DNA of 64,000 nucleotides from Tupaia tana (GCA_026018925.1 JAKSZU010000006.1:131357592-131421591); one strand, 5' to 3'; positions 11,552-22,182 are shown, counted from the first letter of the stretch. Program-made: numbers and translations. Notes: generated by a model not told the origin, from the sequence alone.

Positions 11552-11554
<3 letters not shown>

Positions 11555-11598
<44 letters not shown>
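11555..11598. repeat. (TA)n microsatellite
   Basis: About 22 TA units without interruption, next to the 5' end of the inserted SINE. Confidence 0.97.
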
Positions 11599-11600
<2 letters not shown>

Positions 11601-12523
11601 TCTCACAGTTCTGGAGGCCCAAAATATCAAACTAAAGAGTAACCATGGCCATATTTGCTCCAAAATCTCAAGGAGAGAGGAATGCTTCCTTGCCTCTTCT
11701 TCAAGTGGCCATGGACCTTTCTTGGCTTGTGGTAGTAGAGCTCCACTCTCTGCCTCTGTATTCATATGATCTTCTCTCTGTCTCTGCCAAATATCTCCCT
11801 GTTTTCTCTAATAAATCACTGGTCATTGAATTTAGCACCCACCCTAAATTCAGAATGATCTCATCTTGCGTTCCTTAACTTAATTACATCTGTAGAGACC
11901 CATTTTCCAAATATGGTCACATTCAAAGATCCCAGGGGTTAGGACTTGGACATACATGTATGAGGGACACTATCCGACCCTCCACACCACTTGAACTTTT
12001 TGCTCCTGCCCTGTCACTTCTACCCACTATTCTGCATAGTCTAATGATCCTTTAAAACTCAAGTCAGGAATTCCCTTGTTCAAATCCTCCAATGGCTTTC
12101 TATCACCCTTACACTTCTATCCCACATCTGTACCACGGCCTACCAAATCTCTATCAGTGTGTTTGGCTTTTTCTCTCTCCTCATCTAGCACTGCCCTCTA
12201 TCTTACTCAGAGAAATACAACTACACTGGTCCTCTCACTATTCTCTAGCATGCCATGCAAACTCCTCTTCTAGAGACCTTGTAGTTCCTGCTGCTTGGGA
12301 GCTCTTTGCCTCTACATACCATCATGGCTGGCTCCTTCATTTTAATTAGGCCTCCTCTGAACTGTTTCTTCCTCAAAGAAGGCTCCCTAATCATCTTGGC
12401 TAAGAGAGGCTACCCTCATCATTTGGCTAAAGTAACATTCCTGTTACTCTCTTCTGCCTTATTTTATTTTTCTTCAGAATGCTTCTCAAACTAACACCAT
12501 ACTTTATATCTAGTTTATATATA

Positions 12524-12564
<41 letters not shown>
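12524..12564. repeat. (TG)n microsatellite
   Basis: TG repeat with a short TA-containing lead-in. Confidence 0.95.
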
Positions 12565-12566
<2 letters not shown>

Positions 12567-12654
12567 TATGTCTCTCCTACCAGAATGATGCTTCCTTATC
12601 AGTTCACATCTGTATTCACAGAATGTAGAACAATGTCTGGCATGTTAGAGGTTA

Positions 12655-13014
12655 TCTTAGTCTATTTCTACTGCTATAACAAAATGTCTGAGACTACGTA
12701 ATTTATTAAGGGATGACATTTTTTCCTCACAGTTCTGGAGACAGAGAAGTTCAAGATCTAGGTACAGGCAGGCCCAGTGTCTAGTGAGGGACATACTCTG
12801 TTTCAAGATGATGCCTTCTTGCTGCATCCTCACATGATAGAAAGGACAGAAGAAACAAACTCATCTTTTATGAGGTCACTAATCCCATCCATGAGGGTCT
12901 TGCTCTCATGACTTAATCACATCCTAAGAGCCCTGCCTCTCAGTATAGTAGTACTCTGATACCGGCAGTTAAGTTTCAACATATAAATTTTGGGGCACAC
13001 ATTCAGACCACAGC
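12655..13014 (-). mobile_element. ERVL-MaLR solo LTR (MST/MLT1-like) inside L2
   Basis: The reverse complement begins TGTGGTCTGAATGTGTGCCC, continues with ATATGTTGAAACTTAACTGC, GATGTGATTAAGTCATGAGA and GCAGCAAGAAGGCATCATCT, and ends TGTTATAGCAGTAGAAATAG-ACTAAGATAA. That is the diagnostic MST/MLT1 pattern, with a non-LTR-retrotransposon-like LTR size of about 360 bp. AGAGGT/AGAGAT either side is a likely TSD. Confidence 0.87.
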
Positions 13015-13349
13015 AGAGATACCAAGTAAATATTTGTTGAATAAATATTCACTGCCCTTTCAGCAACTTGGAAGATGAAGTTGACACAAGGAAGAGGGTA
13101 GGGCAAGAGACACCCGAGGAAGCAAGGCCTCAAATATGTTGATCCAACACCCAGGGGACTGCATTGTCTCTGCATGTTTCAGTAATGTGCAAAATAATTT
13201 TACCTAGGCTTTCAGCCAGTTTGAGGTGGATTTCTGCCAAATGCACCTTCATGACCCTTAACTAATGCACTGTATCTCGAGTCTGTACATCTTAGTGAAC
13301 TTGGAACCCGGCTAAGTACCAGGCTTCTTTTATGGAAAAAAGAATTAAT

Positions 13350-13357
13350 TCAATTTA

Positions 13358-13394
<37 letters not shown>

Positions 13395-13550
13395 TTGTAT
13401 GGAGGGAGAGGGAGAGGGTAAAAGGGAGAGGGAGGGAGGGAGGGAGGGAGAGAGAGAGAGAGAGAAAGTGAGAAAGCAAGACACAAAGACTCAAACTGTA
13501 GTAGGCCAGGTGGGGAGTCCAGCACCTTAACTATCACACCTGCCTGCTCA
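13350..13550 (-). mobile_element. Family B SINE with expanded microsatellites
   Basis: Antisense family B copy: (TTA)n at 13358-13392, AATTTGTATGG, an expanded GGGA/GA stretch to about 13465, GTGAGAAAGCAAG, CTCAAACTGTAG (box B side) and a 5' end CTTAACTATCACACCTGCCT. Both the trinucleotide and the GA tracts seem to have grown inside the element. Confidence 0.8.
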
Positions 13551-13829
13551 ATGGCTTCTTCATATTTATGCCCTACTGATAATAAATTACGTGGAAGTTT
13601 CATCTCCAGGGTTTGAAAGGCAGAGTCTCCCTTTGGATATTGACAGAATCTGGTGCTAGCAAGTATACATTTTAGAAAGTGAATTACCTGCCAGTGATGT
13701 GGCTTGGAATACTAAGGATGCTGTTCCTAACCTAATCCTTATCAAGTTTTGTCTCTGGTTTAAATTCAACATTCTGTGACACGACTGCTACTCCTTTTGA
13801 CCATTATTATCTATTAATTGCTTATTTAA

Positions 13830-14091
13830 GGGACCAGCAGTTGGCGTAATGGCTATGTCTCTGGACTCCCATGTATTTGACCGCGGTTCGAGTTCTGGAC
13901 CTGGTGGCTTAAACTCATGCTGGGTGCGTGTGTATGCGTGCCCAAGATCCCAAGAGGAGATTAGAGGAGAAGGGATTGCGGCATGGCCATCCCCTCTGGG
14001 GGTTGATTTCTCACTTTCTATCTCTCTGCCTCTCTCTGTCTTTCTGGTGAGTGGATGCGCTCTATAGAAAAACATCTCCAAAAAAAAAAAA
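13830..14091 (+). mobile_element. Family A tRNA-derived SINE, fairly young
   Basis: Starts GGGACCAGCAGTTGGCGTAA. Box A is TTGGCGTAATGG and box B is an intact GGTTCGAGTTC. It ends in TCTATAG and an A tail. A 13-bp TSD with one mismatch (ATTGCTTATTTAA/ATTGATTATTTAA) lies at 13817-13829 and 14092-14104. Confidence 0.93.
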
Positions 14092-14204
14092 ATTGATTAT
14101 TTAAGCACAGTGCTATTTTAGACATGGGGTAATGAATTAACTAGAGAGAAGTGGTAGTAATGTTATAAAATTTTTTTAAGAATGATTTTATTTAACTTTA
14201 TTTA

Positions 14205-14360
14205 TTTAAAGATTTATTTTATTTAACTTTATTCATTCATTTATTTTAATTTGACCAGAGAGGGACAGAGAGAGAAAGCAAGCCACCAGGTCCGGGACTT
14301 GAACCACAGTCGGCCATGTGGGATTCCAGAACTCTTAACTACCACACCACCTGCCGGCCC
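14205..14360 (-). mobile_element. Family B SINE, first of a tandem pair
   Basis: Antisense: TTATTTTAATTTGACCAGAG, a GA stretch, AAAGCAAGCCACCAGGTCCG, GACTTGAACCACAG (box B side), and a 5' end CACACCACCTGCCGGCCC. It abuts the next copy directly with the same orientation. Confidence 0.88.
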
Positions 14361-14516
14361 TATTTATTTATTTTTAATTTGACCAGAGAGGGCCAGAGTG
14401 AGAGAGAGAGAGAGAGAGAGGAGAAGTGAGAAAGCAAGCCTTTAGTTCTGGGCTTGAACTGTAGTCTGCCATGTGGGAGTCCGGTGCCCTTAACCACCAT
14501 GCCACCTGCTGGCCCA
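14361..14516 (-). mobile_element. Family B SINE, second of a tandem pair
   Basis: Antisense: TATTTTTAATTTGACCAGAG, a (GA)n stretch, AGAAAGCAAGCC, and a 5' end ACCATGCCACCTGCTGGCCC. Head-to-tail with the previous copy; the T-rich end is shared at the junction. Confidence 0.88.
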
Positions 14517-14889
14517 GAAAAATATTTTTTAAAGGGAAGTTAATGTTTATTCTCCCGGAAGTTCACCTTTTCCCTTTTCCCCTTTTCTCTAGCTAACCTT
14601 TCCCCATTGTCCTATAAGAAAGAATTTCTTCTGTGCTTATTTATTCAGGTGAAGGTTGTGACAGGTTGAAATGCAGGAAAAAAAAAGGTTCTTCTTGATT
14701 TCTCTTCCTTGCGATAATGTAGGTGACTTTGTTGGCCATAGTTGTTGACAAGGAGTACCTTGAGTAAAAGCAGACTTCCTAGACACTCAAGAAGATATTC
14801 TTTCAGGCTTATGGAGGAACGCTGAGCAGAATGAAGGAGCTCTGTGATCTTTTCTCTGGGTTAACATTCTGGGGAAGATGGTAAGGCTG

Positions 14890-15445
14890 TAGATTACATG
14901 GTGTTGCAGTCAGCAGCATTAAGATCACCGGGCTCTAGAAGAACAATTCCATGCCTCCTAGAATGGCATGGGAGCTGCAGAGAGCACGGTTGGACCTTGA
15001 GTCCTATTGAGCCTCGAGGTGTGGATGGGAACATAAAACCACATGCACTGGTGGGGTCAAGGTCTGGGGGAAGGGAAAAGAAACATTGCGGAAACATTCC
15101 CACCGGCAGGAACTTTCCTGTTTTCCACACCTGGCCCGCCATCACTAATGGACTTTCCCGCCTTTCCGTGTTTGGCATGCCGGCCAAAATTGAACAGAAA
15201 CAGCGAACTTCATTGGCCAGACAACGACTCATGGTGAACACCTGTTGGACAACAGCTCTTTGAGAACAAGTAGCACCCACCCTGGGTGTGACTCCCTCGG
15301 CCTCTGACCAGGCTGACGGACCTCACCTGAGAGCTTTTTGCAGAATAAATTATATTGGTTTTATTAAACCCCAAGGCCTGACTCTGGTATTTTCGTCCTT
15401 GCCACCTCTGACTGCCGCCATTCCCAAATCAAACCTAACAGGGAC
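14890..15445 (+). mobile_element. Candidate solo LTR (CpG-containing)
   Basis: This block differs from its surroundings in CpG content. It includes GACTTTCCCGCCTTTCCGTG, an AATAAA in GCAGAATAAATTATATTGG near 15345, then TGACTCTGGTATTTTCGTCC and a CA-ending CAAACCTAACA. Poly(A) signal followed by a short U5-like tail is an LTR look. I could not find matching TG start or a TSD, and no internal retroviral genes are seen. A CpG-rich regulatory or exonic sequence is the alternative. Confidence 0.45.
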
Positions 15446-15449
15446 CATG

Positions 15450-16320
15450 ATGTCTCAGAAGATGTGTGTGAGGGCAAGCAGCATCAGAATCACATGCCCC
15501 CTTCTTCATACCTGACACTTGTATCAGACCCCTAGAATTTAGTCACAACCCCAAGTTGACTTTGGAGAATTGGGAGGCCAACATAGAAATTAAATCATTA
15601 TAGAATAATAAAGAAAGTTGCATTTTGCACACCTGTATTTGTGGCCTGCATTTCATACCTTGTATAAAATATTTATTTTCTTTTCCTCATGACTGAATTC
15701 CCATGGAGTTACAAGAGGACATAGTTTCTAGATGGATAAAGACTCTTTATAGTTATAATGGCAGCCCACAAAATGTTTATTGTTAGAGAAACAGGCTTCA
15801 GCCCACCTGGTCATTAACTAAATGTTACAAATCTTGGCCAAGACTAATTTTCCATATTGAGATGTAGAGAGGCCATTTTGCTATTATGAAAGCAGCTTGA
15901 CTGAAAAAACAAACTACTCCATCAGCATTAGACTAGCTAATATTTGTTATTTCTATATCCAGTGGAAACTTATGCAGATAGAACAGGGCTAGTGAACTGT
16001 CTGGTCAGAAGAAAATTGTGTCAAGTCCAGTGCAAACGGACCTGGAGAACACATTTTACCTAATGAGTGACTCTCATGCCTTTTTGTTAGGAAATTAGAA
16101 TTTTAGGAATATCCCACTCTGGTGATACAAAATTTGAAAGCAGTAGAGGTTTTGCACGTACATCCTCTCTTTAAAACCCAGAGTTCCCTTAACATATTTA
16201 AGATAAAGTAAACTGACCTATTTCTATTTTATGATTATTACAGGAAGTTGGCAAATCCTTCATTTTCTAAAACACCAATTACATCAATTCTTTGACACTA
16301 ACTTGGGTTTCAAGAATTCA
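15450..16320. other. Unassigned sequence
   Basis: No element recognised with confidence and no plausible coding frame. Confidence 0.5.
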
Positions 16321-16329
16321 GTTTAATTC

Positions 16330-17010
16330 TGACATTCTCTCCTTGGGGTTAGTGTCACACCCCTCTCCTACCTGCTCCCACTTCAGATGCCAATTGCAAG
16401 TCCTGGTACTTCTGACCAACTGGTTCTAAATTAGGTATTTGATAATTGACTAGATTAAGTCACAGAACTCAGGAAAACACTTTACTATGTTTATTGGTTA
16501 CGATAAAGGATGCAACTTAGAAACAGCCAAGTAGTAAAGCTAGATGCACGGGGCTGAGTGTGGGTGAGGTGGAGCTGCACAGAGCTGCCGTGCTCTCTCT
16601 GGTGCACCACCTTCCCAGTACAACAAGCTTACTAGCTTGCAAGTTTTTCACACCTGTCATTTGAAATGTCGTTTTATAGAGGTTCATTTTATAGGTATGA
16701 TTGATTAAACCATTGGTCAATGGTGATAAGATTTAATATCCAGCCCCTTTCTCCTCCCCAGATATTGGGAGAGGGAATGAATGGGAGTGGGTTGGGAACT
16801 GGAGGTTCTAACACTCCAATGATGGCTAGGACTTTCTGGTGACTAGCCCTCATCCTGAAGTTACCTAGGGGTCTAGCCAGGGTTCATCTCATTAGCATAC
16901 AGAAGGCTTCTTTTTGATATTACTCAAGAGATTCCAAGAGTTTTAGATGCTCTGCACCAGGAACCAGGGATAAAGATAATTAAAAAAAAATGATAGCACA
17001 CTAATTTTAT
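16330..17010 (-). mobile_element. Candidate ERVL-class LTR, antisense
   Basis: The order CACAGAACTCAGGAAAACAC, ACTATGTTTATTGGTTACGA, GAAACAGCCAAGTAG, GGTGCACCACCTTCCCAGTA, GATTGATTAAACCATTGGTC, CATCCTGAAGTTACCTAGGG, GTTCATCTCATTAGCATACA and GCACCAGGAACCAGGGATAA follows a known mammalian LTR-type repeat I recognise but cannot name exactly. The TTTATT near 16490 would be the poly(A) signal on the minus strand. No internal region is seen. Confidence 0.6.
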
Positions 17011-18211
17011 TATCTACTTTTTAGGCCCAGTATTTATGCTTCAGTCCCAAAGGAAGTCCCTATGAATGTTTTACTGCTCATCCTTTTGGGATTTGTAAGC
17101 TGCTTGTCTCTGACCAAAGAGAGTCTACTTGTCTTGCCTAATTTGAAACCCATAGGTCATGTGCAGAGGTAGGAATCATGCAGACCAGGGAAGCTGACTT
17201 CTCTCTCTCTTCACCTGCGTGTTTCCCAGTCTCCTGTTCCTTGACTGTACTTCCCTCCCTGCCCACCAGAGGTACCTGTCTAATGTTGGATATACATACT
17301 ATGGTAAATATGTGTCCTAAAAAAGACAAAGTGTTTATTTTTGTGACTATTATTTTAAGATTTTTATGCATACTCTTATACTAGGGATCTGGTTTTATTT
17401 CTTACATGTTTCTTTCAGTAATATGTATTAAGTATCAGTCCGTGTTACGATACGCATTTCTAGTTTTTGGCTTCAAGTATTTATGGCTACATCCGTAGTG
17501 TACTGCTGAGTGGTACTCAACAACCCACTTCCACACAAAGGCTGCGGTGAGGATTCTTGCACTTACACCTTTGTGGAACAATGCCTGGTTTCTTTGGAGC
17601 TATATGAACTCAGCAATGGGATTGTTGTAATTTTTAGGACATTAGTGTTTAATTTCAGAGAGTATTGCTGAATGCCTGTCCAGAATAACTTCGCCAATTT
17701 ATACTCCTTGCAGCAGTGCATGAAGGGAAATCCCTGTTAGCCTTCATTCATTTGGCAATTTCTTATTTTTTTAAATTTTTATTTTTAACAATCTGAGGGG
17801 TATCAAGTGCTATAAGAACAAAACATTGTTTTAATATGTGTTATTTGTGTGTGTAATGTTTTTATTGCTGATAAGATCAAGCATTGTTAGCTATTTGGTT
17901 TCTTTCCTGTGAACTACCAACAACTTAATTCATTTCCTCTGCCCCCCCCCTTTTTAACTGTTTCTTTTTCTTGAAATATTTTTCTTGTTTTACTCAAGAT
18001 TTTTGGGTATTCTAGACAAAAATCTTTTCTTTGATAATGACTTTGCAAACATTTTCTCTTAATCTGTCATAATGTTTTCAGCATTGTCTAAAGATGCTCT
18101 TTGAAACATAAATTCAAGTATTGTATATTTCTAGTACCATATTTTGCATTTTATAAATTTCCAGAAATTATCCATTTTGTCTAGATTTTCTCAATTCATA
18201 ATCAAATTATT

Positions 18212-18477
18212 ATTATTTTTTTTTGGAGAGGTTTTCGCTATAGGGCGCGTGCGCTCCCCATACAGAAAGAGAGAGACAGAGAGACAGAAAGTGAGAAATC
18301 ACCCCCCAGAAGGAATGGTCATGCTGCAATCCCTTCTCCTCCATTCTCCTCTCGGGATCTTGGGCACGCACGCACACGCACCCGGTGTGAGTTTTAAGCC
18401 ACCGGGTCCAGGACGCGAACCGCGGTCGACTACGTGGGAGTCCAGCGACATAGCCATTACGCTAACAGCTGGTTCCC
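18212..18477 (-). mobile_element. Family A SINE, young, antisense
   Basis: A near-consensus antisense copy with many CpGs: GGGCGCGTGCGCTCC, CTCGGGATCTTGGGCACG, GACGCGAACCGCGGTCGAC (box B side), CCATTACGCTAACAGCTGG (box A side). A perfect 14-bp TSD (ATAATCAAATTATT) lies at 18198-18211 and 18478-18491. Confidence 0.95.
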
Positions 18478-18513
18478 ATAATCAAATTATTGTATGTAAA
18501 AAATAACTATCAT

Positions 18514-18765
18514 GGGACAGCAGATGGCATAATAGTTACATCTCTGGACTTTCACATAATCAACTGTGGTTTGAGTCCCAGACCCAGTGGCTTAAAACTC
18601 ATGCTGGGCATTTGTGCATAAGTCCCCAAAATCCCAAGAGGAGAATGGAGGAGAAGGGACTGTGGTGTGGCCATCACCCTGGGGAGTGATTTCTCACTTT
18701 CTGTCTCTCTCTGTGTTGCTGGCAATTGCATATACCCTATAGTAAAAAGCTCTCTTAAAAAAAAA
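18514..18765 (+). mobile_element. Family A SINE, older, sense
   Basis: Starts GGGACAGCAGATGGCATAAT, has ATTGCATATACCCTATAG at the 3' side and an A tail. It lies 36 bp from the oppositely oriented copy at 18212-18477. Confidence 0.88.
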
Positions 18766-18886
18766 ATCTATTATATGAGTTATTTCCCTTTCATTGAGCA
18801 TTTTGCTTATTTTTATTCTTTTTTTTTCAGTTTATTGGGGTTTTATCTTGTCCATGAACCAGTTTTTGATTTTATTAAATTTCACT

Positions 18887-19135
18887 TTTTTTTAAACTTT
18901 GTTATAGGGCATATGTGCTCACCAGAGCAAGGCAGAAAGAGAAGAAAAGAGCGTGAGAGAGAGAGAAAGAGAGAAATCACCCCTCAGGGGGGTTGGCTAT
19001 ACCACAATCCTTTCTCCTCTGTTTTCCTCTCAGGACCTTGAGCACTCACAGAAGTGTGCCTGGTGTGATTTTCAAGAAACAGTCCAGAACTTAAAAAAAA
19101 AAGATGGCTATGTGGGATCCAGCTCCCTACTGGCC
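18887..19135 (-). mobile_element. Diverged family A-like SINE
   Basis: Antisense: GTTATAGGGCATATGTGCTC, a GA-rich stretch, AATCACCCCTCAGGGGGGTT, CTCAGGACCTTGAGCACTC, and a 5' end AGCTCCCTACTGGCCC. Confidence 0.82.
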
Positions 19136-19889
19136 CTCACTTTGCTTTGTTATCTTTTTTTGTTTGCTCAGTTTTTGTCCTTATTTCTTTATTTCTTTTC
19201 TACATGACTTTTTGTGTTTACTTATTGCTCTTTTTTTGGTTTTATGTTGAGTCGAATGCTTTGTTCATTTGTTTTCATGCTTTATTAGTTTCTGGTAAGT
19301 TTATTTAGAGCTACAACTTTCCTTTTAAGTACTACTTTAATTGCATAGCAATTTTTTAATGTTTTATTGCTATTTTGTTCAAAGTATTTCATAATTCTTC
19401 TTATAACTTCCTCATTAGATAATGATTGTTCGGTAGTATGATATTTTGTTTTTGGGCATATGAGATTTAAAAATATATCATTTGGGGTTGATTTTAAACT
19501 TTATTGCATCATGATTGGAGAACATAGTCTCCAAGATGTTGATTCTGTGGAATTTACTTAGACTTCTTTTATGACCAAATACATTTAATTTTGAAAATAT
19601 TTGCATGTGTTTTAAAGGAGCGTGTATTACTTTGGGTGCATAAAGTTTTATATATATCAATAAATTCAAATTAACAAGGTGCTACTTAGCTCTTTCATAC
19701 AGTTGTTTATTTTGGAGCTAAGTTGCTCTATCAGTTTCTGAGTGGGGCATCTGAAAATTATTAAATGCAACGATTGCTATCTCCTCAGATTTTTGACTGG
19801 CTTGTATATTTTGAAGACAAATTGCTAGATGGATATATATTTATCCTAATGATTTCTTCTCTTTTTTTCTGGTACAATTTTACCTATAT

Positions 19890-20100
19890 TTTGTTTCATG
19901 AGAAAAGGAGAGAGAGAAAAAGAGAGACTGGCATCCCCAACAGGGTCTTTACACCATTCTATCCCCAACCTCACCAGCCAAGATCATGGGTGCATGCATG
20001 CATATACCCAGCAAGCACAGGGATGTGAGCCCAGGACTTCCCATGTGCACCCAGCATCACAGAATGTTCCATTTCCACCTCACACTACTGCCTGGCCTGG
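19890..20100 (-). mobile_element. Family C (old tRNA-derived) SINE
   Basis: Antisense: GA-rich GAGAGAAAAAGAGAGACTGG, CCCAACCTCACCAGCCAAGA, TCATGGGTGCATGCATG, GTGAGCCCAGGACTTC and a 5' end ACACTACTGCCTGGCC. Similar in outline to 25610-25835 and 58808-59008. Confidence 0.6.
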
Positions 20101-20770
20101 TTATCTTTTCTTCAAATATATCAGCTTCATTTGCTATCTCATCTTAATTTTTATACTTTGCATATCCAGTATTCCAGCTGGTTTTTCTTTATGTCTTGTT
20201 TCAATTTCTGGTTTCTGATATCCTTCCTTATCTTCTGAAGACTACTTATTTAGATTATTTTAAATCGTTCTGTGGTCTGGTCCATTTCTTCTGCTTTCTC
20301 TGGCATGGGTTGTCACTCTGTTGCCTTTCTTTCGGAGCTGTTATTCTTTCAAGGTGGACCCACCATTTTCTCTGGAGCTTGTACTCCTTAGAGATGTTAG
20401 TCCGTTTTGGTGATATGCATGTTAAGGTAAGAGCTAAAGCTCAACGTTAGTTTGTGTCTTTTCCGTAGGTTGGGGTAGAATTTCTTCAGCATGGAGGGCC
20501 TGTGCCCTGGTATTTTTCTTTTCTAAGAGAGATCTTGCTCAGTTATATTCATTTGACCCTTCAGCTGAGAAGGTCGAGGTAGAGGAGAAGAAATCTCAGG
20601 ACCTGGCCAATCTGTTGATTATTGATCCCACCTGGTGGCTAGAACACCCAGTTTCACTATCTGTCCCAGCTACTGGGCTGGCTGCTGTTTTTGATCCTTT
20701 CAGTCATGACTAGGCAGGCATTGGCTGACTCAGGGCATTGTAGGGGTAAGCAAAGGGCACTTCTAAAAGA

Positions 20771-21134
20771 GAAATTTCATACTTTACAAAAGGATCAGAT
20801 AGAACTGTTAGAGATGAAGGCTGTAATACAGGAAGTCAAAATCTCCCTTGAAAGTATTAAAAGCAGACTAGATCATACAGAAAATAGAATCTCAGATGTA
20901 GAATAGAAAATTGCTGGCCTAGAAAAATCCACCACAAAGACTGAGAAAATTGCCCCCATATTTGAGAATTATACGAGAAATACTAGATACTATCAAACAT
21001 CCAGATAATAGGCATCCCAGAAGGTGAAGAGACTCATAAGGGCATTGATAATCTATTCCATGAAATCCTGCAAGAAAACTTCCCAAACCTAGAGAGGCAC
21101 TCAAAGATTCAGTCCCAAGAAATACGAGGACCCC
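20771..21134 (+). mobile_element. Internal L1 ORF1 fragment with TSD but no 3' end
   Basis: The plus strand encodes pieces of L1 ORF1p, the coiled-coil/RRM nucleic-acid chaperone. There is a coiled-coil segment (VKISLESIKSRLDHTENRIS) followed after a stop by RRM-region residues IIGIPEGEETHKGIDNLFHE and ILQENFPNLERHSKIQ. The fragment is bounded by a 23-base direct repeat with one mismatch (20748-20770 and 21135-21157). It stops inside ORF1 with no poly(A), no ORF2 and no 3'UTR. Confidence 0.85.
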
Positions 21135-21546
21135 AAACAAAGGGCACTTCTAAAAGACTTTCTCCCTCCTGCTGTCCTGACTAGCAGCGCCAAACACTTT
21201 CCCTTGGGTTATTGCCTCTTTTTTAATCTCAAGCTGACCATTTCCTTGTTCTTGATATAATTTACCAGTCATATTGCTCCTCCTCTTATTTCAGTAGCAT
21301 CTCTAGGGTTGGATTGGGGGAGAGAGAAGAAGAGTCAGTTACTTGTGCTAGTTGTGGTTTCACCATGAAGAAAGACATGTTCAGTCTCTCTTCAACAATT
21401 TTGCACCTTTTCTTTTAAGGTGCCTCTTGTCACATCACAACACATTGTAGTGTTTCTTTCTACACAATTTTCCTACAAATATGTTAATAGCTTAACACAG
21501 TTCTTGGCACAAATGTAGGTGTACAATGCAATTAGTCTGTTATTAT

Positions 21547-21624
21547 CTGTATAAAATTTTTTATAATTATTTATTTGACTTTATTTACTTATTTATTTAT
21601 TTTAATTTGATCAGAGAGGGACAG

Positions 21625-21683
<59 letters not shown>

Positions 21684-21773
21684 GAGAAAGCAGGACACCA
21701 GTTCCAGGATTCAAACCATGGTTGGCTGTGTGGGAGTCTGGCACCCTTAACCACCATGCCACCAGCCAGCCCC
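21547..21773 (-). mobile_element. Family B SINE with (GA)n expansion
   Basis: Antisense: ATTTATTTTAATTTGATCAG, (GA)n at 21627-21679, GAGAAAGCAGGACACCAG, and a 5' end CACCATGCCACCAGCCAGCC. A TSD of 12 bp AGTCTGTTATTA lies at 21534-21545 and 21774-21785. Confidence 0.92.
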
Positions 21774-21803
21774 AGTCTGTTATTAATATATTAATGTTAC
21801 AAT

Positions 21804-22066
21804 TTCTTTTTTTTTGGGGGGGAGAGGTTTTTGCTATAGGGTGCGTGTGCTCACCAGAAAGACAGAGAGAGAGAGACAGAAAGCAAGAAATCACCCCCCG
21901 GGGGGATGGCCACACCGCAATCCCTTCTTCTCCATTCTCCTCTCGGGATCTTGAGCACGGACGCACATGTGCCTGGAGTGAGGTTGAGTCACTGGGTCGG
22001 GGACTCGAACCGTGGTTGGCCACATGGGAGTTCAGCGACATAGCCATTATGCTAACTGCTGGTCCC
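21804..22066 (-). mobile_element. Family A SINE, young, antisense
   Basis: Antisense with T-run, GGGTGCGTGTGCTCACCAG, TCACCCCCCGGGGGGATGG, CTCTCGGGATCTTGAGCACG, GGGGACTCGAACCGTGG (box B side) and CATTATGCTAACTGCTGG. The TSD AATGTTACAAT lies at 21793-21803 and 22067-22077. Confidence 0.94.
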
Positions 22067-22147
22067 AATGTTACAATGTCTTTATAGCAACTTCAAAATA
22101 AATATAGATAGTCACTCTTGATTATGCCATTCAGGAAATTTAAAAAT

Positions 22148-22149
<2 letters not shown>

Positions 22150-22182
<33 letters not shown>
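22150..22182. repeat. (TG)n microsatellite
   Basis: About 16 uninterrupted TG units. Confidence 0.96.

Larger units (their letters stand above)
11230..11995 (-). mobile_element. MLT1-like ERVL-MaLR LTR, interrupted
   Basis: The plus strand reads as the antisense of an old MaLR LTR: TGTACTAGTTTCCTAGGGCT, then, after an inserted SINE and a (TA)n tract, TTCTCTCACAGTTCTGGAGG, CCTTAACTTAATTACATCTG, AGGGGTTAGGACTTGGACAT and a terminal ACTATCCGACCCTCCACACC. This is the known MLT1-type order. It is a solo LTR with no internal proviral sequence. Confidence 0.8.
12010..13050 (+). mobile_element. LINE2 (L2) 3' end, interrupted by MaLR LTR
   Basis: Sense L2 3' order is recognisable: CAAATCCTCCAATGGCTTTC, TACACTGGTCCTCTC, CTCCTCTTCTAGAGACC, CCTCAAAGAAGGCTCCCTAA, CTTATTTTATTTTTCTTCAG, a (TG)n tract, AGAACAATGTCTGGCATGTT, and then, past the LTR, AAATATTTGTTGAATAAAT at 13027-13045. 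The last matches the usual L2 terminus. The LTR at about 12655-13014 splits it. Confidence 0.85.
17390..20450 (-). mobile_element. Old L1 (L1M-like), antisense, interrupted
   Basis: The plus strand reads as antisense of an old L1 ORF2. 17400-18200 is the C-terminal/3' part (for example CTGAATGCCTGTCCAGAATA, ACTCCTTGCAGCAGTGCATG). 18770-20450 corresponds to upstream ORF2 or 5' sequence (ACCAGTTTTTGATTTTATTA, GCATCATGATTGGAGAACAT, TTGATTCTGTGGAATTTACT). All frames are riddled with stops. SINEs at 18212, 18514, 18887 and 19890 lie inside. Confidence 0.72.

Noticed and set aside
13358-13392. CRISPR-like or structured repeat array
   Set aside because: It is a plain (TTA)n microsatellite in a SINE. 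No spaced repeats anywhere in the window look like CRISPR, as expected in a mammal.
14890-15280. Opposed open frames as a CpG-island gene
   Set aside because: Both frames are open because of base composition; no splice sites or domain seen. Kept only as an LTR candidate.
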